Positions 59,814-64,000 of a stretch of DNA of 64,000 nucleotides are shown here, piece after piece. The stretch is from assembly GCA_003167555.1 (NCBI GenBank), contig PMSN01000011.1, positions 372,001-436,000 on the forward strand, written 5' to 3'. The notes under the pieces were generated by a model. The model worked only from the letters and a program-made list of their open reading frames with translations, was not told the origin of the DNA and did not search any database. Position numbers and translations under genes: made by a program. The stretch comes from Spartobacteria bacterium. GTDB taxonomy: Bacteria; Verrucomicrobiota; Verrucomicrobiia; Chthoniobacterales; UBA10450. Position 1 is the stretch's first letter, and every line of letters begins with the position of its first letter.

Positions 59814-62444
59814 TTACTCGTAGCGCAACGACGTGACGGGATCGACTCGCGTAGCGCGTCTCGCGGGCAGATAGCCGGCGAGCAGGGCGATCGCGATGAG
59901 ACATGCGGGGACGGCGATGAAGGTGATCGGATCGTGGACCGTGATGCCAAACAGGATCGTGTTCAGGAATTTTGAGAGGAAAAACGCGGCGATCAAACCG
60001 GCCACGATGCCGGCAGCGGTGAGCTTGAGGGTTCGGGCGAGGATGAGTTGAAGAATGTTCCGGCGCGTGGCGCCGAGCGCGATGCGGATGCCGATCTCTT
60101 TGTAGCGTTGCGTGACGAGATACGCGATGACGCCGTAAATGCCGAGGCACGCGAGCGTGAGCGCGAAGATCGAGAAGACGCCGATGAGCCAGGTGCGGAA
60201 ACGCGGCTGCGCGATCGTTTCGTTGATGAGCGATTGCATCGTCGCGATCTTCACGACGATTTGCGGGTCGAGCGCGCGAATCGTTCCGCGCAAGTCGGAC
60301 GCTGTGCTTGCCGGATTCGCCGAACGCACCACGAAGGTCAGGTCGCGGCCGAGAAACGTCACCACGTCCGCGGGCAGTTGGGCGTACGGCACGTAAATCT
60401 CCGCATCGGACGTCGCGTCGAGCCGGCTGTGTTTGATGTTTCCGGAGACGGCCACGATCGAAAGCCAGTCCTTGTGGAACCGGATCTTTTTCCCGAGCGG
60501 GCTCTCGTTAGGCCAGAATTGTTTAGCGAGCGCTTCGTTCACGATCGCCACACCGGGTGCGGTCTCGTTGTCGCTCTCGCTGAAGTCGTGTCCTTGCTTG
60601 AGCGGAATCCCGAGCGCGGAGAAATAACCGGGACTGGCCGGACGCATTTGCGCGCTGTAATCGGTGCCGGTGGGCGCGGGCCGGCCTTCGATTTCAAAAG
60701 TATTGCCCCAATTATTTCCGCCGAACGGAAGATGCGTAACCACGCCGACGGCCTGCGCGCCGGGAAGGGTGCGGATTTTGTCGAGCGCGTTTTGGTAGAA
60801 GCGCATGATCGCCCCGGCGTCCGGGTAACGATCCTTCATTAATCCGGCATCGGCGGTGACGACATTTTCCGGGCGAAAGCCTGGATCGACGCAGGTCAAG
60901 GCGATGAAGCTTCGCATCATTAAGGCGCAGCCAATGAGGAGCACGGAAGCCAGTGCCACCTCCGCGAAGACCAACACATGTCGGGTTCGATCTGCGGCGG
61001 TGCCAATCGTCGATCGGGTCGTCCCTTTCAACGCCGCTTGAAAGCTCGTGCGCGACGCAGTGAAGGCCGGTCCCAGGCCAAACAAAACGCCGGAGGCGGC
61101 CGAGGTCAGGAAGACGAAACAGAGAGCCGTTCGATTGATATGCGCATGCGCAAGCTCCGGAATATTTTCGGCGCCGAACAGCTTCAGCAAATCCAGTCCC
61201 CAAACTGCGATCGCCAGACCCAGAGTTCCACCGATGCATGCGAGCACCGCCGCTTCCATTAGCAGTTGAGCGATCAGCCTTTGCCGGCTCGCGCCCATGG
61301 CGGCTCGAATGGCCATTTCACTCTGGCGCGCATTGGCGCGCGCCAGCATCAGGTTGGCGACGTTGGCGCACGCGATCATGAGCAGGAACGCGACGGCGCA
61401 GAGCAGAACAAGGAGGGGATTGCGCAACTGACCGGTGGTAAACTCCTTCAAGCTGACCGCATAGTATCGGCGAATCGTATTGTCATCCGGCGGGTCGACC
61501 CGCTTTCCAAGCAGATCGACCTCCGTCTGCAAGCGCTGCGGCGTGACTCCGGGTTTGAGCCGGCCGATCACGCGGAGAAAATGCGCATTAGGATGTTGTT
61601 GGAAAAGCGGGCCATCCAACGCGGCTGGAACCCACAGCTTCGCGTCGGTCTGGGGAAAATCGAATGTCTCGGGCATGACGCCCACGATGATGTACGGCTC
61701 GCCATTCAACACCACCGGCTTGCCCAGCACATCCGACCGCAGACCGAATTTATCCCGCCAGAGGGCGTGGCTCAGGATCACGACCCGGTCCTTCCCGACC
61801 TCTCCTTCCGAGTCGAGAAAGACGCGGCCGAGAGCGGCGTTGGTGCCGAGAGTTTGGAAGAGGGACGGCGTCACCTGCTGGCCAAAGCAAAAAGCGGGCT
61901 CGCCGATTCCAGTGAGCGTGAACCCATTTCCCATGTAGCCGGAAAACGTTTCGAAAAGTTCAGTCTGTTTTTTCCAGGCGCTAAACTCATGCGCTGAAAA
62001 TGTGACGTGATCCTCCTGCGGAAAGCGCTGCCAAAGCATGAAGAGCCGATCGGCCTCCGGGTAAGGCGGACCTTCCAGCAGGACTGAGTTAACAATCGTG
62101 AACATGAGCGCCGTGCTTCCGATTCCCAGCGCCAGAACGAGCGCGACGGTAAGCGAGAAAACCGGAGACTTGCGCAAGGTGCGAAACGCGAAGCGCAGAT
62201 CCTGCCAGCGCGTCTCGAGAAAACGACCGAGGCGAACTTCCCGCACCTGTTCTTTCACCTGCTCGATGCCGCCGAATGCGACGAGCGCGGCGCGGCGGGC
62301 CTCCGGCTCAGCGAGGCCCTCCTTCATTTTTCTCTGTGTCGACAAATCGACATAGGAACTGACTTCATCGGCCAGGTCCTGTTCGACTTTGCGCCGGCGC
62401 GTGAGGTTGCGGAGAAAACTGGGGATGCGGGGAAGGAATGGCAT
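59814..62444 (-). CDS. MacB/FtsX-like permease of the ADOP type
   Basis: An 876-residue membrane protein with two MacB-periplasmic/FtsX units in one chain and no ATPase, as in the acidobacterial duplicated orphan permeases (ADOP). An N-terminal cytoplasmic prefix (FLRNLTRRRKVEQDLADEVS, ~10-80) precedes TM1 (FSLTVALVLALGIGSTALMF). The conserved RQSEMAIRAAMGASRQRLIA marks the middle FtsX domain, and QRYKEIGIRIALGATRRNIL with PARRATRVDPVTSLRYE closes the second. Predicted topology is eight helices with two large periplasmic domains. Function unknown; it needs a LolD/MacB-type ATPase that is not nearby. Confidence 0.85.
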   Translation of the reverse strand: MPFLPRIPSFLRNLTRRRKVEQDLADEVSSYVDLSTQRKMKEGLAEPEARRAALVAFGGIEQVKEQVREVRLGRFLETRWQDLRFAFRTLRKSPVFSLTVALVLALGIGSTALMFTIVNSVLLEGPPYPEADRLFMLWQRFPQEDHVTFSAHEFSAWKKQTELFETFSGYMGNGFTLTGIGEPAFCFGQQVTPSLFQTLGTNAALGRVFLDSEGEVGKDRVVILSHALWRDKFGLRSDVLGKPVVLNGEPYIIVGVMPETFDFPQTDAKLWVPAALDGPLFQQHPNAHFLRVIGRLKPGVTPQRLQTEVDLLGKRVDPPDDNTIRRYYAVSLKEFTTGQLRNPLLVLLCAVAFLLMIACANVANLMLARANARQSEMAIRAAMGASRQRLIAQLLMEAAVLACIGGTLGLAIAVWGLDLLKLFGAENIPELAHAHINRTALCFVFLTSAASGVLFGLGPAFTASRTSFQAALKGTTRSTIGTAADRTRHVLVFAEVALASVLLIGCALMMRSFIALTCVDPGFRPENVVTADAGLMKDRYPDAGAIMRFYQNALDKIRTLPGAQAVGVVTHLPFGGNNWGNTFEIEGRPAPTGTDYSAQMRPASPGYFSALGIPLKQGHDFSESDNETAPGVAIVNEALAKQFWPNESPLGKKIRFHKDWLSIVAVSGNIKHSRLDATSDAEIYVPYAQLPADVVTFLGRDLTFVVRSANPASTASDLRGTIRALDPQIVVKIATMQSLINETIAQPRFRTWLIGVFSIFALTLACLGIYGVIAYLVTQRYKEIGIRIALGATRRNILQLILARTLKLTAAGIVAGLIAAFFLSKFLNTILFGITVHDPITFIAVPACLIAIALLAGYLPARRATRVDPVTSLRYE

Positions 62445-62462
62445 AATGTTATCCGGCTGTTT

Positions 62463-64000
62463 TCACTCGTAACGGAGTGCCACCATCGGAGTGACTTTCG
62501 CGGCGCGTCGCGCGGGAATATAGGAAGCGAGCAACGCGACCGTTGTGAGAAAGAGCGTGACGACGCCGAAGGTCGCGGGGTCACTCGTGCTGACGCTGAA
62601 GAGCAAACTCGACATGAGACGCGTAACCGCGAACGCGCCCAATAAACCGAGCGCGGCGCCGATTAACGTGAGCTTCAATCCCTGGCCGACAATGAGCTTG
62701 AGGACGTCGGCGGATTGCGCGCCGAGCGCCATCCGGACACCGATCTCGTGGGTGCGTTGCGCGACCGAATACGAGATGACGCCGTAGATTCCGATAATTC
62801 CCAAGGCAAGACCGATGCCGGCGAACGCGGTGAGCATCAGCATCGTGGAGCGTGGTTGCGAAATGGATTTTGCGACGACCTCGGTCATCGGTTGGAGATC
62901 GGTGATCGGCACGTTCTTATCGATCGACCAAACGGCGGCGCGAATCGACGGAGCCAGGGCGGAGAGCGGCGTGGCACTCCGCACCATGATGGTTAGCGGC
63001 GGCAATTCGCTGTGCTGAAAGAACGGCCGGTACACCTCCGGCACGGTCGGAACGCGCAAGCTCTGTTGCTTAATGTCTCCGACCACGCCGACCACCGTGA
63101 CCCAAACACCTTTGCCTTCGAAGCCGGTGTTGATGCGTTTGCCGATCGGGTTTTCGCCGAGCCAATATTTTCGCGCCAGCGTGTCGTTGATCAGCGCGAC
63201 TTTCTCGCCGGTCTCGTTATCGGCGTCCGTGAAGGCGCGGCCCTTCAGCAGCGGAATGTTCATCGTGCGGAAATAATCCGAGGTCACGAGCCGCCAGTTC
63301 ACGCTTTCCGCCGAAGTCCCCGGCGGCAGCGGACGGTCTTCGATTTTCAACGATGGATCCCAGTTGCTGTCGCCCATCGGCAGCAAGTGAATGCCGCCGA
63401 TCGATTGCACCCCCGGCAGATTCGCCAGACGCTCGAAAACCTGACGGTAATAAACGCGGGCGCGCGCGGGTCCTTCCTCTTTCGAACTGCCCTCTGCAAA
63501 TTCCGGCGGCGAGAGCTGGAAGGAAAGGACCTGATCGGCTTCGAAGCCCGGATTGACGTGCTGGAGCCGCCAGAAACTTTTGATCAGAAGCCCGGCGCTG
63601 ATCACGAGCGTCAAGGCGAGCGCCATTTCCGAGATCACGAGCAGCGAGCGCAAACGACCGCCGCCGCTACTGGGATTGCGGCCTCCTTCTTTCAGCGGTG
63701 TTTGGAGATCAGGATTGGAAGTTTGCAGAGCCGGCGCGAGTCCGAAGAGGACGCCCGCCAGGACGGAAATGCCTAACGAGAAGCCGAGGACGCTCCCGCT
63801 GATCCCGATCTGGCCGATGCGCGGCGTCTCCGCGGGGAGCAGGGTCAGCAGAAAATCGAGGCCGACGTAAGCGAGCGCGACGCCCGCCACGCCGCCGAGC
63901 ACCGAGAGCAACATGCTTTCGGTGAGGAGTTGGCGAATCAATCGGGCGCTGCTGGCGCCGAGCGCCGCACGGACGGCGAGCTCCCGTTGCCGGCTGCTCG
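62463..64000 (-). CDS. second ADOP-type permease, N-terminus beyond window
   Basis: At least 510 residues of a paralogue of the downstream gene, 18 bp upstream of it, so the two are probably co-transcribed. The frame stays open to position 64000 (SRQRELAVRAALGASSARLI corresponds to the middle FtsX domain), so the ATG at 63941 is internal and not the start. The C-terminus keeps QRTHEIGVRMALGAQSADVL and ARRAAKVTPMVALRYE. Tandem ADOP copies are usual for the family. Confidence 0.85.
   Translation of the reverse strand, partial: SSRQRELAVRAALGASSARLIRQLLTESMLLSVLGGVAGVALAYVGLDFLLTLLPAETPRIGQIGISGSVLGFSLGISVLAGVLFGLAPALQTSNPDLQTPLKEGGRNPSSGGGRLRSLLVISEMALALTLVISAGLLIKSFWRLQHVNPGFEADQVLSFQLSPPEFAEGSSKEEGPARARVYYRQVFERLANLPGVQSIGGIHLLPMGDSNWDPSLKIEDRPLPPGTSAESVNWRLVTSDYFRTMNIPLLKGRAFTDADNETGEKVALINDTLARKYWLGENPIGKRINTGFEGKGVWVTVVGVVGDIKQQSLRVPTVPEVYRPFFQHSELPPLTIMVRSATPLSALAPSIRAAVWSIDKNVPITDLQPMTEVVAKSISQPRSTMLMLTAFAGIGLALGIIGIYGVISYSVAQRTHEIGVRMALGAQSADVLKLIVGQGLKLTLIGAALGLLGAFAVTRLMSSLLFSVSTSDPATFGVVTLFLTTVALLASYIPARRAAKVTPMVALRYE

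Overview
The window looks like a chromosomal segment of a GC-rich, free-living member of the Verrucomicrobiota, most likely the Spartobacteria/Chthoniobacter side. Three things point there: a four-gene pseudopilin cassette of the kind named 'Verru_Chthon' (4739-9206), a complete division and cell-wall cluster that keeps ftsZ and contains a MurC-MurB fusion (26506-45593), and dense small dispersed repeats. The placement rests on family recognition, not on a marker-gene tree. No rRNA, tRNA, CRISPR array, insertion sequence or phage gene was seen.

Layout. 1-4733: the 5' part of a Xer-type recombinase, a UVR-domain protein, a thioredoxin-like protein, a sulfite-oxidase-like molybdopterin protein, a class A beta-lactamase-like hydrolase and a small unknown protein. 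Repeat-rich spacers lie between most of these. 4739-9206: pseudopilin cassette on the minus strand. 9765-14431: a very large secreted multidomain protein and a TPR lipoprotein-like partner. 14572-15024: RelE-type toxin-antitoxin pair. 15267-21061: a coupled operon of a TPR/MshEN protein, a GspE/PilB ATPase, a long roadblock protein, an MglA-like GTPase and a second roadblock protein. This is a plausible motor and polarity-control set for pili or secretion. 21150-25803 (minus): exbB-exbD-tonB-like, a zinc-ribbon membrane protein, a GuaB3-type dehydrogenase and fabF.

26506-45593: mraZ-rsmH-ftsL-ftsI-murE-murF-mraY-murD-lysM-ftsW-murG-murC/B-ddl-ftsQ-ftsA-ftsZ, all on the plus strand and mostly start/stop-overlapped. 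The cluster holds the cytoplasmic steps from UDP-MurNAc formation (MurB) through MurNAc-pentapeptide, lipid I and lipid II (MurC-F, Ddl, MraY, MurG), plus the septal synthase pair FtsW/FtsI and the Z-ring proteins. The MurE DNPR motif predicts meso-diaminopimelate peptidoglycan. 45739-64000: a pseudopilin, an M20 amidohydrolase, an MdtABC-like efflux operon, a family B DNA polymerase with an eroded Exo I motif, a large TPR protein, a HicBA pair and two tandem MacB/ADOP-type permeases, the last cut by the window end.

The least ordinary feature is the repeat landscape. There are at least twelve short arrays of exact or near-exact 7-bp units with different unit sequences at different loci, several arranged as inverted pairs. 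There are five triplets of a 9-bp ATCCGCG-type unit. There are also four families of REP/BIME-like inverted-arm elements. Some of these sit inside reading frames (a TonB-like gene and the roadblock gene) and some sit exactly at gene junctions of the cell-wall cluster.
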